A stretch of 5,966 nt of DNA from Bacteroidota bacterium. Lineage in GTDB: Bacteria > Bacteroidota > Bacteroidia > Bacteroidales > B39-G9. The notes below the pieces were generated by a model. That model was given only the letters and a program-made list of their open reading frames with translations. It searched no databases and was not told where the DNA came from. Location: contig QMPG01000212.1 in NCBI GenBank assembly GCA_003648455.1, positions 1 to 5,966 of the forward strand. The letters are read 5' to 3'. Both the position numbers and the translations under genes were made by a program. Positions 1-5,966 of this stretch are shown piece after piece. Positions within the stretch are counted from its first letter, which is position 1. Each line of letters opens with the position of its first letter.

Positions 1-1
1 T

Positions 2-1615
2 AAAATTAGTAAAAAAAAGAAAGTTGGTAATTTGTATAGTTACCAATGGGGATTTTCAGTAAGAGCAATATTAAAAATAATGAATTTTAAAGCTGAAACG
101 ATAGATGTTGAATGGTCGAGGCAATCTGGGAAAACCTATACACTTGAACATATGAATGCTTTTTTGACAGTATTTGGTTCAAGATATAAAACTGATATAG
201 TTGGGGAACAATGGACTACAATTACAGCATCTTATAAAGATGACTCGGCTAAGAAAAACTTTAGAAGTATAAGAAAAAAAATTAAAAATGCAGTTAATAT
301 ATATAATAAGATATATGGAACTTCAACACATAAATTAGTTTATGGTAAGTATTCAATTAATGGCGAGAGAAAAGAAACTGTTGATAGAGCAGACTTAGTG
401 GAAATAGATGTACTTCAAGGTAACACTTCACAAAAATGGAGTGAAGCATATGCCTTATCTACTTCAACTTCACAAGATGGTTATAGTGCTTGTTTATTAA
501 GTGTAGATGAAAGTATATTAATTGACGCTAAAGAGTTTTTTAGGTCAATATCTCCATTTGGATTAGCAAATAGTGCTTGTACCATTTGTACTGGTATAGC
601 AAGTACTGATAGTAGTTGTTTGCAATATGCAGTCCACTATAATGATGAAACATATAAATCAATTTACACTTGGGAAGATATTTATAGGTTAAAAAAAGCA
701 ACATCAATTAAAGACGCAGAGAAATATAAAGTATCAGTATTGGCTGAAATTCAAAAGAATGGTGGTAAGTTTTCAACAGAAGTACAAACTAACTTTTATA
801 TGAGTTGGGAGATAACGGATGGTAAATTTACTACAAGAGAACAATTAAGAAAAAATAATGTATTTCAAACAGACATAGAACAAGCAAATTTAAAAGCAGA
901 TTTTATTGTTGCAGGATTAGATTTAGCAACTACAAATGATTATATGGTATTGACTATAATAGAAGCATATAAGTTAGATAATGTATTATATAATCCAATA
1001 AGTAAAAACGGTGGAGCAAGGTATGATTATTATGTTAAAGATATAATAACATTTAATCCAGGAAGAGAAAGAATGGATGTTGAAAGAGAAAGTGAAAGAA
1101 TTACTAATAAGTTAAGAGAACATAGAGTAGATATGGTAACTGTTGATGCAAGTGGAACACAAAAAGCACAAGTACAATCAATTTATAAGGCTGTTAAAAA
1201 GGCAAATATAAATACCTTGATAATCCCTTTTGATTTTGGTGGGTATGCAAATAAAGCTAAAATGATGAGTGAATTAGAATTATCAATGTTTAGTGGAAGA
1301 TTGAAATTACCAAAGGAAGAAATTAAAGATTACCATCAATCTTTTAGATTTCTATACGATGAATTATTATTTCTTAAAAAATATAAACCTAAAAAAGGTA
1401 GAAATATTAAATATGAAGCTCCAAACGGTAAGACTGACGACCACGTTATGAGTTTGAGTTTAGGAGTGTATACAATAGCATATGTTGAAGAATTAATGTA
1501 TAAAAGAAAAATGATTGAGATTGGATTAGCACAAATTATACCAAAACTAAATAAATATTTCACAGAAGATAAAAAACATAAACCTAAAATTACAAGTTGG
1601 TTAGGTTTTTATTAA
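2..1615 (+). CDS. terL: Terminase large subunit (TerL), 5'-truncated by the window edge
   Basis: This is the DNA-packaging motor: an ATPase that pumps DNA through the portal, plus a nuclease that cuts concatemers. Residues are numbered from the TTG codon at 32. The ATPase domain has a Walker A SRQSGKT (29-35), a Walker B LLSVDE (155-160, acidic pair D159-E160) and a probable coupling motif TGIAST (187-192). The RNase H-like nuclease follows, with the expected acidic residues in GLDLATTND (D297), TVDASG (D372) and KTDDHVMS (D469/D470). The TTG at 32 is unlikely to be the true start: it has no Shine-Dalgarno, and the frame stays open to base 2 (reading KISKKKKVGN before it). The aromatic/Gln stretch YSYQW just after it resembles the adenine-contacting Q motif that precedes Walker A in terminases, so some N-terminal sequence is off the window. 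The visible length (about 537 codons) fits the family. The portal gene follows after 18 bases. The packaging type (cos or headful) cannot be read from the sequence. Confidence 0.95.
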   Translation, partial: KISKKKKVGNLYSYQWGFSVRAILKIMNFKAETIDVEWSRQSGKTYTLEHMNAFLTVFGSRYKTDIVGEQWTTITASYKDDSAKKNFRSIRKKIKNAVNIYNKIYGTSTHKLVYGKYSINGERKETVDRADLVEIDVLQGNTSQKWSEAYALSTSTSQDGYSACLLSVDESILIDAKEFFRSISPFGLANSACTICTGIASTDSSCLQYAVHYNDETYKSIYTWEDIYRLKKATSIKDAEKYKVSVLAEIQKNGGKFSTEVQTNFYMSWEITDGKFTTREQLRKNNVFQTDIEQANLKADFIVAGLDLATTNDYMVLTIIEAYKLDNVLYNPISKNGGARYDYYVKDIITFNPGRERMDVERESERITNKLREHRVDMVTVDASGTQKAQVQSIYKAVKKANINTLIIPFDFGGYANKAKMMSELELSMFSGRLKLPKEEIKDYHQSFRFLYDELLFLKKYKPKKGRNIKYEAPNGKTDDHVMSLSLGVYTIAYVEELMYKRKMIEIGLAQIIPKLNKYFTEDKKHKPKITSWLGFY

Positions 1616-1621
1616 GTAAGA

Positions 1622-1628
1622 AAGGAGG
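1622..1628 (+). promoter_or_regulatory. Shine-Dalgarno of the portal gene
   Basis: AAGGAGG lies 5 bases before the ATG at 1634. It favours this ATG over the in-frame ATGs at 1652 and 1700, which lack a comparable site. Confidence 0.8.
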
Positions 1629-1633
1629 ATTGA

Positions 1634-3187
1634 ATGAGTCAATTTTTAAATATGATAGGCTTATCTCCACGAGATATAAATAAACGTGGTGATACTAATA
1701 TGAGATATAATTCATTACCTAATATACGACAGAGAGGGTCTGTTAGACAAGCTATAATAAGTATTTTAGATGATTTTATGGTTGGAGATAGTTTTAAACA
1801 TTATTATGAAAGATTTTTTGAACGACAGTTTATGGAAACTTATAATGATAATGGCGAGTTTATAGGAAATAAAGAAGCAGGAATTACATATGAACAAATG
1901 AAAAAAATATATGTAACATACTCTATGATACCAAAAGCTATTAATGAAATGATGTTATTAGCACCTACGTTTGATAATTTCACAACATCAGACAAAAGTA
2001 AAATAAATTTATTAAAAACATTATTAAAAAAGATAAAATGGAAAAGTTTATATACTGAAATAATAAGAACACTTGAATTAAAAGGAGATTTCTTTGCTTA
2101 TTGGTATTATTTAGAAAATGATAGTATACCAAGATTAAAAGTATTAGAAAGTGAAAACTTAATTAAAATTGTTAGAGATAGTAATTATGAACCAACAGCA
2201 TATATATATGAAGAAACTAGAGTTGCAGAAGATGTTAATGAGGTTACTGGTAAGGTGCAAATGATACCTTATACAGTACAAACCATTTTTAAAAAGGGAT
2301 ATATAAGGGTAAATTCTTCACATTTATACCCAGATAAAGGATATAAAATTACATTAAATAAACCTTTTGAAGAGGATATAATAAGGATAATCCACATACC
2401 TAGTTTTAAAAATCAAAAAGATGAATTTTCACAAATACCTGCGATACACTATATTGACCCTGCATTAATTATGGATAATATAACAAGCGATACTAGATAT
2501 GCAAATAGAATGTCAGCATTCCCAAGTGTATGGGCTATTGATTTAAACGTAGATATACTTAATTCAAGTTTTATGCCAGGTAATTTAATCACAGCTAAAA
2601 CAGATACTTCAATGGTAAATGGACATCAAGGTAAAATGCAACAATTAGAAATTACAAATGAATTAAAAACTTTACAATTTGAAAGAGATATTGTAAATAA
2701 AGATTTTTCTAAGAAAACAGCAATAATGAGAGAAGAATTGGATGAGGAAATGAGTAAATCTGATAGTAGTAGAGTTGCGGTACAGCTTAGATTGGTATTG
2801 TCAAATAAGTATGAAAAATATTTTGAGAATATACAAGAAGGATTTATGTCATTTTTTAAATCAGCATTAATATCAAATGAATTATATGATGAAAATACTG
2901 ATGAAAATTTATCATTTTTACCACCTGACATATTCATTAATACGAGTATATTTGATAATTTATCAATAATTAATACTAAAATGGCAATGGGTATGACAAG
3001 TATGGAGGAAGAATGGGATAAAAAAGGAATGAGTGAAAAGGATAAGCAACGAAGAATAGAGAATATTAATAAGGAAAAAATGATGGGTAATGATGATATA
3101 TCTATTTCCGATGAAGTTACTGATATAGTAGCAAACGGACAAGGATTATCAAATGAGATGAAACAAGACATAAATATTAAAAAATAA
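1634..3187 (+). CDS. Portal protein
   Basis: Probable portal: the dodecameric ring at one capsid vertex through which DNA enters and leaves, to which the terminase docks and from which head assembly starts. At 517 residues it is close to known portals (about 500 in SPP1 and T4). It directly follows terL, the most conserved neighbour pair in head modules. Visible character fits: a mixed alpha/beta body, with YVTYSMIPKAINEMMLLAP (93-111) resembling the clamp-proximal helix region, a wing-like beta region around residues 165-260, and a long helical stretch at about 345-412 that could hold the stem and crown-proximal helices. Near the C-terminus, MGMTSMEEEWDKKGMSEKDK (452-471) resembles the 'start codon-like' turn plus E-rich helix seen at the end of many portals. 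The tail (480-517) is polar and probably flexible. The first 65 codons hold several CGN arginine codons (four or more), while most arginines elsewhere are AGA. No catalytic motif is expected. Identification rests on context, length and general similarity, not on a diagnostic motif. Confidence 0.85.
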   Translation: MSQFLNMIGLSPRDINKRGDTNMRYNSLPNIRQRGSVRQAIISILDDFMVGDSFKHYYERFFERQFMETYNDNGEFIGNKEAGITYEQMKKIYVTYSMIPKAINEMMLLAPTFDNFTTSDKSKINLLKTLLKKIKWKSLYTEIIRTLELKGDFFAYWYYLENDSIPRLKVLESENLIKIVRDSNYEPTAYIYEETRVAEDVNEVTGKVQMIPYTVQTIFKKGYIRVNSSHLYPDKGYKITLNKPFEEDIIRIIHIPSFKNQKDEFSQIPAIHYIDPALIMDNITSDTRYANRMSAFPSVWAIDLNVDILNSSFMPGNLITAKTDTSMVNGHQGKMQQLEITNELKTLQFERDIVNKDFSKKTAIMREELDEEMSKSDSSRVAVQLRLVLSNKYEKYFENIQEGFMSFFKSALISNELYDENTDENLSFLPPDIFINTSIFDNLSIINTKMAMGMTSMEEEWDKKGMSEKDKQRRIENINKEKMMGNDDISISDEVTDIVANGQGLSNEMKQDINIKK

Positions 3188-3192
3188 GGAGG
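3185..3192 (+). promoter_or_regulatory. Shine-Dalgarno overlapping the portal stop codon
   Basis: TAAGGAGG contains the portal TAA stop (3185-3187) and serves as ribosome-binding site for the ATG at 3204, with 11 bases between, slightly long. A ribosome terminating on the portal gene sits on this site, which permits translational coupling of portal and scaffold (inference). Confidence 0.7.
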
Positions 3193-3203
3193 AAATATAG
3201 AAA

Positions 3204-3851
3204 ATGGCAAAAGAAGATGTAAAGGACCCAATAGTTGATAATGAAGTAGATGATACTATAACACTAGAGAAAATAAAAGAGATGGAAGAAAAATTAAATA
3301 AATTAACAGCAGAAAATCAAAGATATAAAGAAACTATTGACACTTTTGATGAAACATTAGCAAAAGAACTTGACAAAATAACTAAAAAAGATGATGAGGT
3401 AGATGATAAAGATAAAGAAAAGGGGGATAAAGTAGATGTAACTTCTATATATGATAATGTAATAACTAAAAGAAAATTAGAACAAGAAAAAGCTAAAGAA
3501 AAGGAAGAAATAGAACGAATAAAGAAAGAAAATCAAAAACTAAAGTTTGAGTCGGGTATTTCTAAAATAATAAAAGACGAACCTTACCTTAAAGAATATA
3601 TAGAGGCTAGTATGGAAGTAGGTAAATTTAATACTTTAGAAGATGTTATTAGAGATATTGATAATCCAGCATTAAAACAATCATTAAAATATACTTACAA
3701 TAGAAAAAAAGCGTTTGAAGAGGCTGGTGGCGACCCTTTAAAAATGTTAGAACAAGATGAGTTAGCAAACGACTCACAACAATTATTAAAAGATAAAAAA
3801 AGAGAAGAAAATTTAAAAAGATGGTCAAAACTTCTAAATAGAAGAAGATAA
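3204..3851 (+). CDS. Probable capsid scaffolding protein
   Basis: A 215-residue, strongly charged, mostly helical protein. An acidic N-terminus (1-20) leads into a predicted coiled coil (about 20-57, repeating E/K/L spacing), a lysine/aspartate-rich linker (60-78), a second coiled coil (about 88-115) and a more ordered segment (116-175). The C-terminus is basic: KDKKREENLKRWSKLLNRRR fills residues 196-215. Phage scaffolding proteins typically look like this: low complexity, elongated, and often with a short basic C-terminal helix that binds the capsid protein (known for P22 and phi29-type scaffolds). Its place between portal and capsid genes supports the role. It would fill the inside of the procapsid and leave, or be degraded, before or during DNA entry. 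It has no Cys. No serine-protease motif (such as a ClpP- or U35-type catalytic set) is visible, so a protease-scaffold fusion is unlikely. Other possibilities are a head-associated protein of unknown role. Confidence 0.7.
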   Translation: MAKEDVKDPIVDNEVDDTITLEKIKEMEEKLNKLTAENQRYKETIDTFDETLAKELDKITKKDDEVDDKDKEKGDKVDVTSIYDNVITKRKLEQEKAKEKEEIERIKKENQKLKFESGISKIIKDEPYLKEYIEASMEVGKFNTLEDVIRDIDNPALKQSLKYTYNRKKAFEEAGGDPLKMLEQDELANDSQQLLKDKKREENLKRWSKLLNRRR

Positions 3852-3870
3852 AATAAAGGAGGAATAAAAG

Positions 3871-4650
3871 ATGGCAATAATAACAAGGGTAAAAGGTAAT
3901 ACTACTGAAATTACAAAAGGAGAAACGTATTCAAAGAATTTTCCAGTAGATGACAATGCTGTAACAGTAGCAGGTGGTAAGGGTATTGAAACAGGTAGTT
4001 TTTTTGCGGTAAAAGGTGATGGAGCTTCTAAAGAATTTTACAAAGGTATAGAAGGTGGTATTGGGGCAACAGCAATAAAAGCAGATGCAACCGATATGAC
4101 TAAAGAGGCGGTAGGTATAGTTGTAACAAGCTCTACAAAAGATAAGTATGCAGGAAGAAATATTTCTACGGACGCAATAATGTTTCCAGTAGGAGTAGCA
4201 CAGGAAAATGGATGTGTTCCACCAATTAGAAATGTTGAATTATCAATAATTGATGATACGAATCCTAGAGGATTTGTATTTAATACTAAAACTGTTGAAT
4301 TAACAGGAACGGTAGCAATAGCAGGGGATACGTCAGTTACAGGTACAAGTACGTTATTTACAACTGAATTAGAGGTTGGAGATTTAATAATGGTAGACGG
4401 AGAAATAAGAGAAGTAAAAACTATTACAGACAACACAAACATAGTTGTAAGTGTAGCTTTTACAGGTACAGCAAGTGGTAAAAAAGGGTATCAATGGTGT
4501 GATTATGGAAGAAAAGTATATTTAGATACTTTAGGTAAATGGACTAAAATAGAACCAGTTGCAAGTGGAGAGTTTAAGCAAGAATTAGGATTTATTTCAA
4601 GTGGGAACAACATTATAGTAGAAATTAAAAAAGGTATTGTGTTAGCATAA
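3871..4650 (+). CDS. Probable head decoration/stabilisation protein
   Basis: A 259-residue protein rich in Gly, Thr and Val with alternating beta-strand pattern, no membrane segment and no signal peptide. It sits between scaffold and capsid genes, where lambda-like and many Firmicutes phages encode the decoration or 'capsid cement' protein that binds the outer shell. The stretches SFFAVKGDG (43-51), EAVGIVVTSS (79-88) and, near the end, KVYLDTLGKWT (215-225), ELGFISSGN (238-246) and VEIKKGIVL (250-258) match the general pattern of small phage beta-barrel decoration proteins (DUF2190-like), in which a held parameter strand, a 'vGva' turn and a closing strand repeat; this comparison is from memory. 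Residues about 141-206 look like an extra inserted beta module (see findings). Starts at ATG 3871 with AAAGGAGG at 3855-3862, 8 bases upstream. It ends in tandem stops TAA TAA (4648-4653). Alternative role: a head-fibre or minor capsid protein. Confidence 0.6.
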   Translation: MAIITRVKGNTTEITKGETYSKNFPVDDNAVTVAGGKGIETGSFFAVKGDGASKEFYKGIEGGIGATAIKADATDMTKEAVGIVVTSSTKDKYAGRNISTDAIMFPVGVAQENGCVPPIRNVELSIIDDTNPRGFVFNTKTVELTGTVAIAGDTSVTGTSTLFTTELEVGDLIMVDGEIREVKTITDNTNIVVSVAFTGTASGKKGYQWCDYGRKVYLDTLGKWTKIEPVASGEFKQELGFISSGNNIIVEIKKGIVLA

Positions 4651-4676
4651 TAAAAAATTAGAGGAGGAATAGAAAT

Positions 4677-5822
4677 ATGAATACAGGAAGTTTAACAAAT
4701 GGGAGTTATATTGTAACTGGAGAACAAGTTACGGATACTTTAGATAATATACAAGCGGGATTAGATGCTGTAAATGATAAGACAGATGAGTATGAATATA
4801 AAAACGCAGATTACAATATGATGTTAAATCATATAGAAGAAGTTAAGGGTAGAGATGGGGAGAAATTAACGTATGAAGATTGGCAAGTATTTTTTCAAGA
4901 TGCTGGGGTAGCATTATCACCTCGAGAATATAATGAAACGTATAATGAGTGGACTTTACATTGTAAAGAATTTGAATCTAAAAATGGTTCATTCACACCT
5001 GATTTTATTAAGAAGCAAATAAAAAATCACAAACAACCTTTAGATATATTACTAAAAAGGTCAGAAGGGATAATCAATAAATATGAAAACGTATTTAAAC
5101 CTAATTATTTGTGGGAAGCAATTTTAGAAGTCCCAACTTCGGGTGGTGGATATTATGAAAAATTTGGAGCATTGAGAAACACAACAGTTGATGAAAGTTT
5201 ACTAGAAGATGTTATAGAAGGTGCAACAGATGGAGCAAAAGGTTCACTTGTAAGAAATCATTTTAGAGCTATTACAAATAGTTCAGGTGTAGAAGCTAGC
5301 GATTATCAAGCTATTAAAGAGTATTTTGCTGAATATATTGGTATTGATGTAAATGACTTGGTGAGTGCAGGTTCTTTAGGTACTGAAAATATTTTAAGAG
5401 GTGTATTTACAGATACTATAATGGTTGATGATAACATAGTCGAAGGTGAGTTGCCAGCGATAGAAGGGATACCATTTAGAAAAAGTAAAATGTTGCCTGA
5501 TGGAATAGTATGTTTTTATATTGATGGGTTTGATAACGCAATAGTTGCTAAATTAACATCTGATATAAAAGAGTATACAGGATTAAATTTTGTTGTAGAG
5601 AAAGATAATAATAAGTTTCCTACGACATTAGGAGAAGTACAAGGGGCTAAATTTATTATTGAAGATATAGGTTACCAAGTTATTGGACGACATCAATTAT
5701 TATTTTTAGATATTACACCTGATAATGCAGACGCTAATGGACAAATGAAACCAGCAGGATTTACTTTATTAGAAAGAAAGAGAGCATCATTAAATAGACA
5801 ATGGAAGAACGTAGTAAGATAA
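4677..5822 (+). CDS. Probable major capsid protein (HK97-fold)
   Basis: Likely the protein forming the icosahedral shell. It has 381 residues, in the normal size range for HK97-fold capsid proteins, and follows portal, scaffold and decoration genes in the expected order. Residues 1-145 are polar and largely helical, including YEDWQVFFQDAGVALSP (66-82). From about 146 the sequence alternates strands and helices as expected for the P and A domains: YLWEAILEVP (144-153), a long helix-rich part (173-225), then NILRGVFTDTIMVDD (238-252), EGIPFRKSKMLPDG (263-276) and a final beta stretch, AKFIIEDIGYQVIGRHQLLF (324-343), resembling the A/P-domain closing strands in which capsid proteins place a receptor-like 'position in G-Y/F-x-V' segment. 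ATG 4677 has GAGGAGG at 4661-4667 with a 9-base spacer; the next in-frame ATGs (residues 48, 49) lack one. I see no Lys/Asn pair that would establish HK97-type crosslinking. Assignment is by order, size and fold-like pattern; a tail or minor head protein remains possible. Confidence 0.72.
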   Translation: MNTGSLTNGSYIVTGEQVTDTLDNIQAGLDAVNDKTDEYEYKNADYNMMLNHIEEVKGRDGEKLTYEDWQVFFQDAGVALSPREYNETYNEWTLHCKEFESKNGSFTPDFIKKQIKNHKQPLDILLKRSEGIINKYENVFKPNYLWEAILEVPTSGGGYYEKFGALRNTTVDESLLEDVIEGATDGAKGSLVRNHFRAITNSSGVEASDYQAIKEYFAEYIGIDVNDLVSAGSLGTENILRGVFTDTIMVDDNIVEGELPAIEGIPFRKSKMLPDGIVCFYIDGFDNAIVAKLTSDIKEYTGLNFVVEKDNNKFPTTLGEVQGAKFIIEDIGYQVIGRHQLLFLDITPDNADANGQMKPAGFTLLERKRASLNRQWKNVVR

Positions 5823-5828
5823 ATATAA

Positions 5829-5853
5829 GGAAGAGGGTTTAAAACCCTCTTTC
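5829..5853 (+). terminator. Hairpin after the capsid gene, possible leaky terminator or processing site
   Basis: A nearly perfect inverted repeat: AAGAGGGTTT (5831-5840) pairs with AAACCCTCTT (5842-5851), realistically an 8-bp stem with loop TTAAA; the G at 5829 and the G-U pair 5830/5852 extend its base. It begins 6 bases after the capsid stop. The following bases are ATTTAAAGGAGG rather than a clean run of T (the T run at 5850-5852 is inside the stem), so strong rho-independent termination is doubtful. It could lower expression of the downstream gene relative to capsid, or protect the 3' end of the capsid mRNA. Confidence 0.5.
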
Positions 5854-5857
5854 ATTT

Positions 5858-5865
5858 AAAGGAGG
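5858..5865 (+). promoter_or_regulatory. Shine-Dalgarno of the gene at the right edge
   Basis: AAAGGAGG, 5 bases before the ATG at 5871 and just 4 bases after the hairpin. It supports 5871 as the start rather than the ATG at 5877. Confidence 0.75.
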
Positions 5866-5870
5866 AGCAA

Positions 5871-5966
5871 ATGAATATGAGGGAATTAAAAAATAAATAT
5901 GCAGGAGAATTAAGAGCTGGAGGAGTTAAACCTCTTAATTATTTAGATGGTATGATAGTTTTATTA
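5871..5966 (+). CDS. Unidentified protein, 3'-truncated by the window edge
   Basis: The first 32 codons of a gene that stays open to the last base of the window. It reads MNMRELKNKYAGELRAGGVK, then PLNYLDGMIVLL: a short basic, probably helical N-terminus and a hydrophobic patch. The strong Shine-Dalgarno at 5858-5865 and the same strand make it a real gene of the same operon, although the hairpin at 5829-5853 separates it from the capsid gene. After a capsid gene, tailed phages usually encode head-tail connectors or adaptors, so that is the likeliest role, by position only. I do not recognise the family from 32 residues. Confidence 0.75.
   Translation, partial: MNMRELKNKYAGELRAGGVKPLNYLDGMIVLL

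Noticed and set aside
164..190. TTGACA followed by TATAAA, a sigma-A-like promoter inside the terminase gene
   Set aside because: The spacer is 15 bases, shorter than the usual 17, it lies inside the conserved ATPase coding region, and such matches arise by chance in DNA this AT-rich.
1336..1563. Minus-strand 75-codon frame opposite the terminase C-terminus
   Set aside because: It covers the conserved nuclease end of the terminase on the other strand, and its hydrophobicity follows from the antisense of Lys/Glu-rich codons.
2626..3231. Minus-strand 201-codon open frame, hydrophobic, antisense to the end of the portal gene
   Set aside because: It lies wholly opposite the portal gene and the scaffold start. 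Its Leu/Ile/Ser/Phe-rich composition is what antisense of AT-rich Lys/Glu/Asp codons gives. I see no supporting start site or family resemblance.
3337..3375. Two TTGACA hexamers (3337-3342 and 3370-3375) in the scaffold gene
   Set aside because: Neither has a good TATAAT-like partner at 16-18 bases; they arise from Ile-Asp-Thr and Leu-Asp-Lys codons.
3376..3430. A-rich runs in the scaffold gene as possible programmed-frameshift sites
   Set aside because: The runs encode lysine-rich linker in an uninterrupted frame, and no overlapping open frame with its own downstream product would be entered.
3695..3886. Minus-strand 63-codon frame across the scaffold/decoration junction
   Set aside because: Short Leu/Phe/Ser-rich shadow of the Lys/Glu/Arg-rich scaffold tail, with no Shine-Dalgarno support.
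4038..4442. Minus-strand 134-codon open frame inside the decoration gene
   Set aside because: Antisense shadow; the Val/Ser/Pro/Thr-rich translation mirrors the Gly/Thr-rich plus-strand protein, which has proper start and ribosome-binding site.

Overview
The window is a piece of a tailed-phage or prophage head-assembly module (Caudoviricetes-type virion genes). All genes lie on the plus strand in one tightly packed late-type operon. The DNA is very AT-rich (roughly 30% GC by eye). Arginine is mostly AGA and isoleucine often ATA. Every complete start visible here has a strong GGAGG-type Shine-Dalgarno. Together these suggest a low-GC Gram-positive host, Clostridia or a relative; Fusobacteria cannot be excluded. 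Nothing in the window (no integrase, repressor, att site or host gene) tells a free phage from a prophage.

Layout: (1) from the left edge to 1615, the large terminase subunit, whose reading frame runs off the left edge, so its true N-terminus is outside; (2) 1634-3187, the portal protein; (3) 3204-3851, a small, charged, coiled-coil protein with a basic C-terminus, the likely scaffolding protein; (4) 3871-4650, a beta-rich, glycine/threonine-rich protein, likely a capsid decoration or stabilisation protein, which seems to carry an extra beta module; (5) 4677-5822, the probable HK97-fold major capsid protein; (6) 5829-5853, a GC-rich hairpin in the longest intergenic gap; (7) 5871 to the right edge, the first 32 codons of another gene, not identifiable. 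Gaps between genes are 16-48 bases, and no other intergenic stretch has room for a gene.

Together the genes would build and fill the phage head. Scaffold, capsid protein and portal form the procapsid, the decoration protein reinforces the shell, and the terminase docks on the portal to cut and pump DNA. No prohead protease gene lies between portal and capsid protein, where many phages place it. The terminase assignment rests on clear motifs. Portal is well supported by length, sequence character and position. Scaffold, decoration and capsid calls rest mainly on composition and gene order. I found no convincing evidence of a novel non-structural system; the most interesting points are the modular decoration protein, the missing protease, the N-terminal region of the capsid protein, and the hairpin after the capsid gene.
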